Source: Malus domestica (taxonomy: Eukaryota > Streptophyta > Magnoliopsida > Rosales > Rosaceae). From it: DNA of 64,000 bases. The notes under the pieces are model-generated. The model was not told the DNA's origin. It ran no database searches and worked only from the letters and a program-made list of their open reading frames with translations. The DNA lies in assembly GCF_042453785.1 (NCBI RefSeq), contig NC_091667.1, positions 32,976,001-33,040,000 on the forward strand. Direction: 5' to 3'. Numbering within the stretch: position 1 is the first letter of the stretch; the number at the start of each line of letters is the position of its first letter. Positions 47,020 through 56,790 of the stretch are shown piece by piece. A program made the position numbers and the translations under genes.

Positions 47020-47774
47020 TTAGACCAGTTCCACCGGGGAATTGATAGGCCAGCACCCAGCCAAAAAACTAGCCCGGCACCTAGGCTATCCACTCCAGCC
47101 CAGCATTTTGACTGGCAGCTAGCCCAAGCCAGGCAAGAGATCGGCCTAAAATCGACAGACCCACATGCTGGGCCATCTGACGTCAACCGGGTCATCAACT
47201 TCCTGCACGATCAACGCGTCGCAAAGAGATCTTGGTGTAGAGCTCCTCAAGGCTGAGGTTGATTCTAGGTTCTTGGTGCAGAGCTCCTCGGGGCTAAGGT
47301 TGATTCCAGGGCGGAGGGAGATCAAAGACGACAGAAGAAGAAGCTCTGCAACCATCGCCAAGAAAACCAGAACCGGGTATGAGGAGGGGGCTTCTCTTCT
47401 GCAACAGTGATGATGTCCCATCAAAGATTCAATGGCCTTTGTCAATGGAAGTTGATGTTTTTGTAGAGAAACAAAGTGGATGGAATTTGAAATTTGAAAC
47501 CTAATTGACATATAAACAAGGACTTTTGTATATTAGGGAAGAAAAAGGAGTCCAGAGAGACCCTTTTGAGAAAAGTGGGAAGAAGAATTAAAAATTAAAT
47601 TATTATTTTATAATAAAAATTAATAATATTTTAATAAAATTGACTAGGTTATTTAGTTTTAGGGATGGAGATGCATTTGGCCTATTACTGTTTATTGGGG
47701 TCTATCATTGTTCATTGAGTGGAGAAATGCGCTGGGTGCTGGCGCATTTGTGTTAGGGGTAGAACTGCTCTTAG
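47020..47774. mobile_element. Non-autonomous TIR element, about 0.75 kb
   Basis: The left end TTAGACCAGTTCCACC matches the complement of the right end (CTAAGAGCAGTTCTACC). Next to the ends, AGCACCCAGC and GCTGGGTGCTGG also pair. Terminal TTAGA on both sides may be part of the target duplication. No transposase is encoded. The interior frames near 47165-47511 are unidentified and include a repeated GCAGAGCTCCTC segment. Confidence 0.55.
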
Positions 47775-47819
47775 AACACGAGCCAAACAACGATGTGTAG
47801 TGGAAATGTAGATTATGCA

Positions 47820-48110
47820 AATTCAATCTAGTCAATATTTTTTTATTTCATACGCAATTTGTGAAGTTCTAGTAGTTTTGTAGCCAAAAGCATATACATC
47901 AAAGATTTCAGAGTAATATCGTTACTACCACGACATCAGATTAGAAGCCAAACAATTATTAATCTCTTACTTGCCGCTCACGATGTCGTTAGATATGACA
48001 TATATGTGAGATGCTTACATTTAATCGGGAATATTTCCGGTTTACTAAGAAGTTGTTGGGTAGGCAAGTGCAGATTCAAAATACTACTTTGACCCTTCAC
48101 ATTTTCTTAA
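47820..48110 (+). promoter_or_regulatory. TNL-type upstream block, copy 3 (TNL4 distal promoter)
   Basis: Closely matches 35470-35760, then is interrupted at ATTTTCTTA by the foldback element at 48111. It is the distal part of the TNL4 5' region. Confidence 0.5.
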
Positions 48111-48597
48111 TGGTACAATGGTCCCTTAACTTTAATCGAATTTGAGCAATGGTCCCTTAACTAAAAATCCATTACTATTGGTCTCTCAACTCATCAAAAT
48201 GTGTAGTTATGATTATTTTCATCAATTTTGTTAGAATTTTGTCAAAATAAGTTATGTTGGAAGGACCATTGCTACAATTGGGGTCCCTCAACTCATCAAA
48301 ACATATAGGTATGGTCATTTTTGTCAACTTCGTCAGAATTTTGTTAAAATGAGTTATGTTGGAATGACCATTGCTACAATTGGGTTAAAGTTGAGGGACC
48401 ATTGATTAAATTCGGTTAAAGTTAATGGACCATTTATTCAGTTGGATTAAAGTTGGGGGAACAATGATAATATATTTTTAGTTGAAGGACTATAACTGCA
48501 TGTTTTGATGAATTGATGGACCAATAATAATGAATTTTTAGTTGAGGAACCATTGCTTCAATTAAGTTAAAGTTAATGGACCATTGCTACAATTTAC
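48111..48597. mobile_element. Foldback MITE in the TNL4 upstream region
   Basis: The left arm (ATGGTCCCTTAACTTTAAT, AATGGTCCCTTAACTAAAAA) pairs with the right arm (TTTTTAGTTGAGGAACCATT, TTAAAGTTAATGGACCATTG). Similar GGACCATTGCTACAATT motifs repeat internally. It is absent from the paralogous upstream block at 35470-35900, so it is an insertion. Confidence 0.65.
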
Positions 48598-48639
48598 ACA
48601 TTGCTAAGTTAGTATTTTTTTAATTAAAAACTAAATAAA

Positions 48640-49071
48640 TATGTGTCAAGACTCTATTAAATATATTAAATCAAAAGGCACAAAGAAATTACTTTTCATT
48701 TAAAAATATTAAATCAAAGAAAAAGGCTTTTTCTTTTTATCGTTTTTGGCACCCACTCATATGCAGACCCGGCCCAGCAGAAACCTCGCCCAACGTAGAG
48801 AGTGTAGATCACTCAACATACTACTTTGACCCCTTTTTTGGCATTTTCTTGGGTAAAAAAAAATTAAAAAATGCACACTCCTTTCACACCGAAATTTCCT
48901 TGAAGGTGTATAAAGCATAATTCCCTTTTCCCTTTTGCATTGACTCATTGACTTGGTATCGATCAGACCATTTTCTGGTGATCCAGTTTGTAGATCTATT
49001 GAGTATTTCTTTTCTTACATTCCTCTTAGTCTTAAGCTGCTCGATCATCGCTGACCAGGTGTGATTGATTA
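48640..49071 (+). promoter_or_regulatory. TNL4 proximal 5' flank
   Basis: Shared with TNL1. The segment ACTTTTCATTTAAAAATATTAAATCAAAG at 48690-48718 is the uninterrupted form of the site that is split by Mutator-like elements at 12.46-17.24 kb upstream of TNL1. The last 150 bp before the start codon (GATCCAGTTTGTAGATCTAT, CTGCTCGATCATCGCTGACC) are nearly identical in the two genes. Confidence 0.6.
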
Positions 49072-52000
49072 ATGGCTTCTTCCTTCTCCCTCCTCCTCCT
49101 CCTCCTCCTCCTTCTTCTTCTTCTTCTTCTTCTTTTTCTTCTTCTTTTCAGAGGGGAAGACACTCGCAGGGGCTTTGTCAGCCATCTCTACAAAGCTCTG
49201 CGTCAGAAACCAATCAACACCTCTTCTTCTTCTTCGTCGTCTTCTTCTTCTTCTTCTTCTTCTTCTTCTTCTTCTTCTTCTTCTGGCCTTGGTTTGAAAT
49301 ACGATGTGTTCATCAATTTCAGAGGGGAAGACACTCGCAGGAGCTTCGTCAGCCATCTTTACAAAGCTCTGCTTCAGAAACCAGTCAACACCTTCATTGA
49401 TTCCGAAGAGCTCAGAAAAGGCGACCGCCTTTCCTCCGAGCTCCTGACAGCGATTCGAGAGTCACAGCTTTCGATTGTAGTTTTCTCTCAAAACTATGCT
49501 TCTTCCACTTGGTGCTTGAAAGAACTCGTGGAAATCCTGGAATGCAGCGATAACAAGAACCAAATTGTGGTCCCCATTTTCTACGAAGTCGATCCATCCG
49601 ATATTCGTAAACTCAAGGGAAGTTTTGCAGAAGCTTTTGCTAAACATGAACGCCATTCTAACGTTGACGTGAAGGAGGTGCAGAGCTGGAGGTCTGCTCT
49701 TGCCAGAGCCACCGATTTATCCGGTTGGAATTCACTAAATTATAAGTAAGTTAATTTCTACACACTCCCACGCACTTGCTATTAACGTATTTTTACTGTA
49801 CAAATATCATAACTAGAAAATGTTTATCCGGCTGGGATTCACGAAACTATGTGTAATCACTAATTTGTTTTAGTTTCCCGTTAATTTTTGTAATCATATG
49901 ATGAACATTTTACTTTTAGTTTTTAGTTTTCATTTTTTATTTTTCATTTTTTAAACTAACAGAAGAAAATTTGTGATCGGCTACAATGGTACAAAATACT
50001 CAGTACAAAACGGTTGTAAAGACCCTTTAGATCTAATTGTTGATTTTTAGGACTACTATATACCATGAGAGAAAAATTGAAAAACTTGTTTAATAACTAC
50101 CTGCAGTGAAACTAAAAACTGAAGGCCAAAAATTTGAAAACTCAAAATCTGGACTTAAAATGTTAAACCCCTCCCCAAATTTCTCTGTATTTGTACAATG
50201 TCCCTCAAAATTTATTGAATTTTTACATTTTGGTCCCTCATTTCTTACCCTATCCGTATCAACTTTTTGGATTCCCTCAATCCTCTCATCCTATCACTGC
50301 TTTTGAAGGAATCCAAAAAGTGGATCTGGATAGGGTAAGAAATGAGGGACCAAAATGCAAAACAATTCAATAAACTTTGAGGGGCATTGTACAAATACAG
50401 AGAAATTTGGGGAGGGGTTTAACAATAAAAATTAAATGAAAACAAAATTGTTCACAAAACGACCCATTAATTTTTATTTGGCGTTGTCATTATATTGTTT
50501 TTTAAATTTGACAGGGATGATGCAGAGCTTATTGAGAAAATTGTAGAAGATGTTTTTCGGAAAGTGATCCACATCTCATCAACATCAAGCAAAGATAATG
50601 GCTTGGTTGGAATGGATTATCATATGCATGAAATGCATTTACGATTACATCTTGATCCTCCTGGGGTGGAATTGGATGATGTTCGCGTTGTTGGAATATG
50701 GGGTATGGGTGGTTTAGGCAAAACAACCATCGCTAGAGCTGTTTATAATGAAATCTCTCGTCGATTTGAAGCTTGTTGCTTTCTTGAAAATGTCAAGGAA
50801 GATTTCATGAAGCACGGCAAACTACATATGCAGACAGTACTTATATCTAGTGTCTCGAACAACAAAGTGGGGAGTTCCGACATTTCGAAGAATGGTTTCC
50901 AGGTGATGTTAAATAGCCTAGGTCAGAGAAAAGTTCTTATTGTTCTGGATGATGTGGACACATTAGAACAAATTGAAGCTTTACTTGGAGGGCAACATTC
51001 CTTTGGTGGTGGAAGTAGAATCATTATAACAACTAGAGATTCGCAATTACTAAGCTTAGCTGATGCTATATATAAACCCAAGATTTTGAGTGAGCCACGA
51101 GCTCTGGAACTCTTTAGGCGGTACGCCTTCAAAAAAAACCAACCCACTAGAGATTATTATATTCTCTCGAGTCGTGCCGTAAAATATGCTCAAGGTCTGC
51201 CTTTAGCACTCAAGGTCTTGGGAGCTTTTCTTTATAACAAAACTGTACGTGAGTGGGAAGATGTCTTCGAGAAATTAAAGGACGTCCCGCAAAGCGGGAT
51301 TAATGATGTGCTTAGAACAAGCTTCAATGGACTAGATCATAAAGAGAAGAAGATCTTTCTAGACATTGCATGTTTCTTTAAAGGAATGAAAAAAGACTAT
51401 GCAACCGAAATTCTGGATAGCTGTGATTACAATCCTCATGCTGGGATAAGAGTTCTAATGGATCGAGCTCTCATAACTATCTCAGTGAATGGGGAACTGG
51501 ATATGCATGATTTACTAGAGGAAATGGGTCGGGAAATAGTTCGCCAAGAATCTATCGAAGAGCCTGGAAGACGAAGTAGGTTGTGGAGTTATGAAGATGT
51601 CCATCATGTGCTAACTCAAAATAAGGTGAGAAATCTTTTTCGTATACAATGCTTAGAGCTTCAACTTTTGACCAAACTCTATTTCTTAGGCCCACTGAAA
51701 ATTAAAATTGGAAACTAAAATGGTTACCAAACGAGTTATGTGTTTTCAATTTTCATATTTCTTAAAAAAAATAATCAAAACAAAAGTTAAAAACTGAAAA
51801 TGAAATGATTATCAAACGGCTCCGTAAAAAATAACCATTAACTTCACATTCTAAAAAGCTCACTATTTTTCCCTTCACTTTCATTTGCACAGGCTACAAA
51901 AGTAGTTGAAAGCATAATCCTGGATTTATCGAACTCAGATGAGGTATGCTTAAATGCTGAAGCATTTGTTAGTATGACCCAACTAAGACTTCTCAAAATC

Positions 52001-54536
52001 AGTCACGAGAAGTACAATTACTGCAAACAGCACCTGATTGGGCACTTCAAGTTTCTTTCTCGTGAGTTGAGGTGTCTCTCCTGGCTTCGATTCCCCCTTA
52101 AGTCTTTGCCATCCAACTTTCAATTCAAAAATCTTGTTGACCTTGACATGCAATACAGTCTCATTGAGCAACTTTGGGAAGGAATCCAGGTATGTACAAT
52201 CATCATTTACATGTATATGTTTCCTTTAAATGTTAGGTTATGAGATGTCTTATTAAGTAATACATGTTTTCCTGAATGTTTTAACAGACGCTGGAAAAGT
52301 TGAAATTCATCAATTTAAGTTATTGTCAATACCTTAAGGAGACCCCAGACTTCACAAAGGTGCCAAATCTTGAGAGGCTAATCCTTCAAAATTGTATAAG
52401 TTTAGTTGAGGTTCACCCATCTATTTGGACTCTTACAAAACTTGTTTTATTGAATTTGAATGGGTGCAAAGAACTTAAGATTCTAGCCAGCAACATTCAT
52501 ATGCGCTCTCTTAAAACCCTTGATCTTTCTGGTTGCTCAAAGCTTGACAAGTTTCCTGAGATTTTAGAAGTTATGGAGGAACTATCACATCTTAATTTAT
52601 CCGGGTCAAAAATTAAAAAATTGCCCTCGTCTATCGATAATCTCACGGGGTTGAACTATTTGAACCTAAAAGATTGCAAGGAACTTAAGAGTCTTCCAAG
52701 CAGCATTCATATGAAATCTCTCAAACACCTTAATCTTTTTGGCTGCTCGAGTCTTGAGATGTTTCCAGAGATTTCAAAAGTTATGGAGAAACTATCATGG
52801 CTTGATTTGTCTGGGTTAAAAATTAAAGAACTGCCCTCGTCGATTAATAATCTCATGGGGTTGAGTTCTTTGTACCTAAAAGATTGCAAGGAACTTAAGA
52901 GTCTTCCAAGCAGCATTCGTATGAAATCTCTCAAAACCTTTAATCTTGATGGTTGCTCGAGTCTGGAGATGTTTCCAGAGATTTCAGAAGTGATTGAGGG
53001 GTTAAAAGCTCTTAATTTATCTGGGTCAAAAATTAAAGAACTGCCCTCGTCGATTAATAATCTCACGGGGTTGAGATATTTGGACCTAAAAGATTGCAAG
53101 GAACTTAAGAGTCTTCCAAGCAGCATTCCTATGAAATCTCTCAAAACCTTTTATCTTTGTGGCTGCTCGAGTCTTGAGATGTTTCCAGAGATTTCAGAAG
53201 TGATGGAGAAACTATCATTGCTTGATTTGTCCGGGTCAAAAATTAAAGAACTACGCTTGTCGATTAATAATCTCACGGAGTTGAGATATTTGGACCTAAA
53301 AGATTGCAAGGAACTTAAGAGTCTTCCCAACATCATTCGTATGAAATCTCTCAACACCCTTGATCTTTGTGGCTGCTCGAGTCTTAAGATGTTTCCAGAG
53401 ATTTCAGAAGTTATGGAGAAACTATCACGACTTAGTGTGTCCGAGTCAAAAATTAAAGAACTACCCTCGTCGATTAATAATCTCACGGGGTTGAAGTATT
53501 TGGACCTAAAAGATTGCAAGGAACTTAAGAGTCTTCCAAGCAGCATTCATATGAAATCTCTCAAAACCCTTAATCTTTGTGGTTGCTCGAGTCTTGAGAT
53601 CTTTCCAGAGATTTCAGAAGTGATGAAGAAACTATCATGGCTTGATTTGTCTGGGTCAAAAATTAAAGAATTGCCCTCGTCGATTAATAATCTCACGGGA
53701 TTGAAGTATTTGGACCTAAAAGATTGCAAGGAACTTAAGAGTCTTCCAAGCAACATTCATATAAAATCTCTCAAAACCCTTGATCTTTGTGGCTGCTCGA
53801 GTCTTGAGATCTTTCCAGAGATTTCTGAAGTGATGGAGAAACTATCATTGCTTGATTTGTCTGGGTCAAAAATTAAAGAACTATGCTTGTCGATTAATAA
53901 TCTCACGGGGTTGAGATATTTGGACCTAAAAGATTGCAAGGAACTTAAGAGTCTTCCAAGCAGCTTTCCTATGAAATCTCTCAAAACCCTTGATCTTTGT
54001 GGCTGCTCGAGTCTTGAAATGTTTCCAGAGATTTCAGAAGTGAAGGACAACAAAGACGACGGCGGCGATGCCAAGAATAAGCCGCTGGAGAAATCCAATT
54101 ACGAAAAAACCAAAGAGGTGCGTACTTCCAACGGCGCACTGGTGCACTGGTTCCCCTTTCGCTAACGTGCGCCTGCCTCAATATTTTCAATTATTTAATT
54201 TTTAATTAAATGGGTTTGTATATTTGTGTGTGCAGCATCCGGTGAGGATGGCGGTTCTGAAGCTGAACCTCCACTGCCAGGGATGCATCCATAAGATCCA
54301 CAGGATTGTCACCAAGACGAAAGGTGAGCTTATCATCTCCCACTAATTGGCAACTTTTCGCAGTAAAACGCCGCCGTTTTTGTGATTTTGGTTTGGTTTT
54401 TAACGTGGGTGACGTGGCAGGGTTCACCTACATGAGCATCGACAAGGAGAATGAGCTGCTGATGGTGAAGGGCTCGATGAACATGAAGGTTCTGGCCGAG
54501 AGCTTGAAGGAGAAGCTGAGGAGGTCCGTCGAATAG
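49072..54536 (+). CDS. TNL4: TIR-NB-ARC-LRR receptor with C-terminal HMA domain (predicted 1371 aa)
   Basis: The only TNL here with an open frame. Proposed exons: 49072-49745, 50515-51625, 51893-52189, 52288-54117, 54236-54323, 54421-54536, all GT-AG. The TIR domain (KYDVFINFRGEDTRRSFVSH to SALARATDLSGW) signals immune cell death by NADase activity in this family. The NB-ARC has P-loop GMGGLGKTT, kinase-2 VLIVLDDVD, RNBS-B RIIITTRDSQL, GLPLALKVLGA and MHD as MHDLLEEMG. The LRR follows in 210-bp units. Exon 4 leaves the LRR at EISEV and continues KDNKDDGGDAKNKPLEK into HPVRMAVLKLNLHCQGC, an HMA domain keeping its CxxC, then TYMSIDKENELLMVKG and TAG at 54534. Odd points: a duplicated TIR start, and an HMA tail shorter than in HIPP proteins. 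Joining to the HMA is predicted; it could instead be a disrupted TNL. Confidence 0.7.
49090..49285 (+). repeat. Duplicated TIR start with CTC/CTT/TCT microsatellites in TNL4
   Basis: The first ~50 codons of the TIR exon occur twice. Copy 1 is a CTC/CTT run read as Leu (about 17 of 20 residues are Leu from 49090), followed by FRGEDTRRGFVSHLYKALRQ. Copy 2 is a TCT run read as Ser (about 20 residues), followed by the full TIR. In TNL1 a single short TCT run after ATG encodes MASSSSSSG. The duplication probably arose by slippage or unequal exchange within the trinucleotide run, and it stays in frame. Confidence 0.85.
50161..50424. mobile_element. Foldback MITE (264 bp) in TNL4 intron 1
   Basis: The ends are exact inverted copies: TGTTAAACCCCTCCCCAAAT at 50161 and its complement ending at 50424. 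Pairing continues through TTCTCTGTATTTGTACAATG and ACATTTTGGTCCCTCATTTC to a short loop. It is absent from TNL1 intron 1. Flanks are A-rich, so the target duplication is unclear. Confidence 0.85.
52501..54042 (+). repeat. TNL4 LRR array: seven 210-bp units plus a partial eighth
   Basis: Units start at 52501, 52711, 52921, 53131, 53341, 53551, 53761 and 53971, each exactly 210 bp without indels. Each encodes three LRRs, with KYLDLKDCKELKSLPSSI in the third, where TNL1 units have NHLVLVDCKELKSLPSSI. The eighth unit breaks off at EISEV (about 54042), where HIPP-like sequence begins. All units are open. Confidence 0.9.
54042..54536 (+). other. HMA-domain exons from a HIPP-type gene, fused to the TNL4 frame
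   Basis: An acidic, Lys-rich leader (KDNKDDGGDAKNKPLEK) and an HMA fold (MAVLKLNLHCQGCIHKI; FTYMSIDKENELLMVKGSMN; VLAESLKEKLRR) match heavy-metal-associated isoprenylated plant proteins (HIPPs), small copper-chaperone-like proteins. Two introns at HIPP-like positions (54118-54235, 54324-54420) are kept, so the source was genomic DNA. The Pro/Lys-rich linker and the CaaX prenylation box are missing; TAG follows RRSVE. The frame is continuous with the LRR. HMA domains are integrated effector baits in rice RGA5 and Pik-1. Confidence 0.8.
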
Positions 54537-54821
54537 AAATACATGCTTTTTGTGATCCAAATCATGCTGTCGATATAACAGAAATTGATATTGACGTTGA
54601 GTTCACTTATTCGGTTAACTGGAACTGAGTTGAAAGTAGAAGACGGATTAGCGGCGAAGGAAACTTAGCCGTGTAATTCCCACAAAAAATGGTAGGATTG
54701 GGAAGGATAAGTTTCCTCGTCGCTAATCCATCTGATGGGTTATCCAATCCAATCTAATCCTGTCCACCAAACGAGTGTAATCGCAAAGAACCAAATGCTG
54801 ATTTGAATTTGCATATTGCAG
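54537..54821. other. Spacer with a small inverted repeat
   Basis: Non-coding between HMA and WRKY exons. GGATTAGCGGCGAAGGAAAC at about 54644 pairs imperfectly with GTTTCCTCGTCGCTAATCC at about 54711, so a small foldback element is likely. AG at 54820-54821 is a plausible acceptor for the WRKY exon. Confidence 0.5.
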
Positions 54822-55630
54822 AAAGGCAATGGCCAAATGGACAGAACATGTCAGGAGAGTAATCTCTGAGAATGGGATTGAAGGACCCCATGAAGATGGT
54901 CACAGCTGGAGAAAATATGGGCAGAAAGACATCCTAGGAGCCAAATATCCAAGGTAAAATTAAGGATCTTGTTTTACTTTAATCAGTTAATCGTATCCTG
55001 CTGCAATCATTTGCAGTAACAGTCACTTGTCCCACGTGTTAAAAAGCAATATAAAATACATTACCTTTAATACGCACGTGCACAAAAGCTGAAGATTTTG
55101 ATAGAGAAAAGTTTCATCCTTGAGAAGCTGCAAACACAGCAGTATTCTTCTGTAAGATGGAAAGTTTCAGTGTGTTATGAACAATTCTGATGACCAACTT
55201 GTTTAAAATCCGCAGAAGCTATTACAGATGCACGTACCTGTTCACGCAAAAATGTAGGGCCAGAAAGAAAGTGCAAAGATCAGATGAAGACCCCACCGTC
55301 TTCGAAATCACATACGAAGGGAAGCATACATGTTCTCATGGCGGCAGTTCAGTTCCACCGCCACCATCACCAGAAAAGCAAGAACGAAAACGACACAATC
55401 ATAACAATACTTATCAACAACAGCAGTCTCAAGGAAACCAAATGAGCTTCCCAACTAATCTGAGAGTCAATACTGAGAACTTAGACGACAGAGAGAACAC
55501 AGCATCTCCATTCTCTTTTACCTCATCTCCATTCGGAAGTATCAGCGTTGACGCCTTCCTATCTTCGATGCTTGATGATAAAAGTCTTTTTGCCAGTCCA
55601 CCAGAAAAGTCATTGGTTCTCATTCATTAA
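54822..55630 (+). CDS. Complete group III WRKY domain (two exons), possible further exons of TNL4
   Basis: Exon 54822-54953 reads KAMAKWTEHVRRVISENG and DGHSWRKYGQKDILGAKYPR. Exon 55216-55630 reads SYYRCTYLFTQKC, RARKKVQRSDEDPTVFEITY, EGKHTC and a Ser/Pro-rich tail to TAA. The zinc ligands are C-X7-C-X23-H-X-C, which defines group III, the WRKY41/53 group and also the domain of the TNL RRS1. The intron falls at the PR/SYYRC position conserved in WRKY genes. There is no local start codon or first exon. A GT at 54524 (AG|GTCCGT) spliced to AG 54821 would join this frame to TNL4 and remove its stop. Otherwise it is a captured fragment. Confidence 0.75.
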
Positions 55631-56500
55631 TTCTATTATCATCATTGTGCTTTTGATGGGATTGCTTGCTTTGCTCATAGTGCGACGCCTCAAGAACAAT
55701 ATGAAAAAGTAAAACATTATTCACAATCTTGTCCAACTACATTATGTTTTAACTTGGTCAGCCTAGTGTAATTAATCTTCTCGTAGGTTCTCAAACAGTG
55801 GCGAAGAAGAAGACGAGGAGGTTGGCTGGAAATACATTCATGGTGATGTTTTCAGATATCCCCCAAACATGTCATTGTTTTGTGCTGTCTTGGGCGTGGG
55901 TACCCAACTGCTTGCCATGTAAGCTAATTTATCATTCTTCAGTCACTTCTCTTCTTGTTTCATAGCTTTATGTTCTGTAGATAGCATGGTGACAGATATT
56001 TTACTCTTTTTACCTTGAAGGGAACACCTATAGAACAGAGGGACATCATAGCCTCTGTAAATGTTGAACACCTACACATAATTTCATATACGTATAACAT
56101 TGCAACTCAATGACAATGAACTTGCAGACTATATGTATCGAACTTGGCTCCTATAGACCAGTAATACTCTAATTTATTGAATTTTGAACTTGGCTCCTCC
56201 ATCGGTGTATGAATCTGGAGTAGAATATTGTGATCATTCAGTCCTGTTTAAAAAAAAAAATGCAGACTGTATGAGTGTCAACTTTTAACGTTTGTTTTAG
56301 TTTTAACTTTGACTTTTTTTTGTATCTTCAGGCTGTTTGTCTTATTTTTGCTAGCATTTTTTGGTGTCCTATAATCCGTATAATCGTGGAGCTTTGTTCA
56401 CTGCTCTTGTCTTTATATGTACTACTTCAATCATCGGTGGGTGCTGCTGCTTTCCACAATCAATTTTCAGTGACAGGATGGGTAATTTTCTTCGTCATAT
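55595..56500 (+). pseudogene. TM9SF (nonaspanin, EMP70 family) fragment
   Basis: Three exon-like blocks belong to a transmembrane-9-superfamily protein of the Golgi/endosome. The first, 55595-55711, reads HWFSFINSIIIIVLL, GLLALLIVRRLKN. The second, 55788-55919, reads [33 protein letters not shown]. The third, about 56332-56480, reads LFVLFLLAFFG, YNPYNRGALFTALVF. GWK..HGDVFR.P and YNRGAL are strongly conserved in the family. Frames shift in the last block, and both the lumenal N-terminus and the last helices are missing. It joins the WRKY tail upstream without a gap and LRR sequence downstream (about 56510). Confidence 0.75.
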
Positions 56501-56509
56501 TCTTCTAGG

Positions 56510-56758
56510 ATTAGTCTTTCTATTAGAGAGCTTTCTACCTCGATTGAATGATTTCAGGGGCTTGAGTATTTAAATCTGAGAAACTGCAAAAGCCTTGTAC
56601 ATCTTCCCAACACTCTGTAATTTGGAACACCTTGTAGCTCTCAATCTTTGCGGATGCACAAATCTTTCTCATTTACCTGTCAACTTTGAGGATTTAGTGC
56701 GCTTGTGGGATAATGCAGTGGATTTTGATAGTGGGGATACTGGCTTTTTCACACGTGT
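56510..56758 (+). pseudogene. TNL LRR C-terminal remnant a
   Basis: Reads an IRELSTSIE-like start, then QGLEYLNLRNCKSLVHLPNT, LVALNLCGCTNLSHLPVNF, EDLVRLWDNAVDFDSG, with an in-frame TGA and a one-base shift. It matches the LRR end at 58020-58200. It probably continues the LRR exon of TNL4 that is interrupted at about 54042. Confidence 0.65.
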
Positions 56759-56790
56759 ACTATGCTCCTAAACATCATCGGCATCCACTA

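Noticed and set aside
49069..49356. Minus-strand Arg/Lys/Glu-rich ORF opposite the TNL4 start
   Set aside because: It is the antisense reading of the TCT/CTC microsatellites.
54822..55630. A free-standing, functional WRKY transcription factor gene
   Set aside because: No first exon or start codon is seen upstream, and its tail runs directly into TM9SF sequence. It is either fused to TNL4 or a captured fragment.
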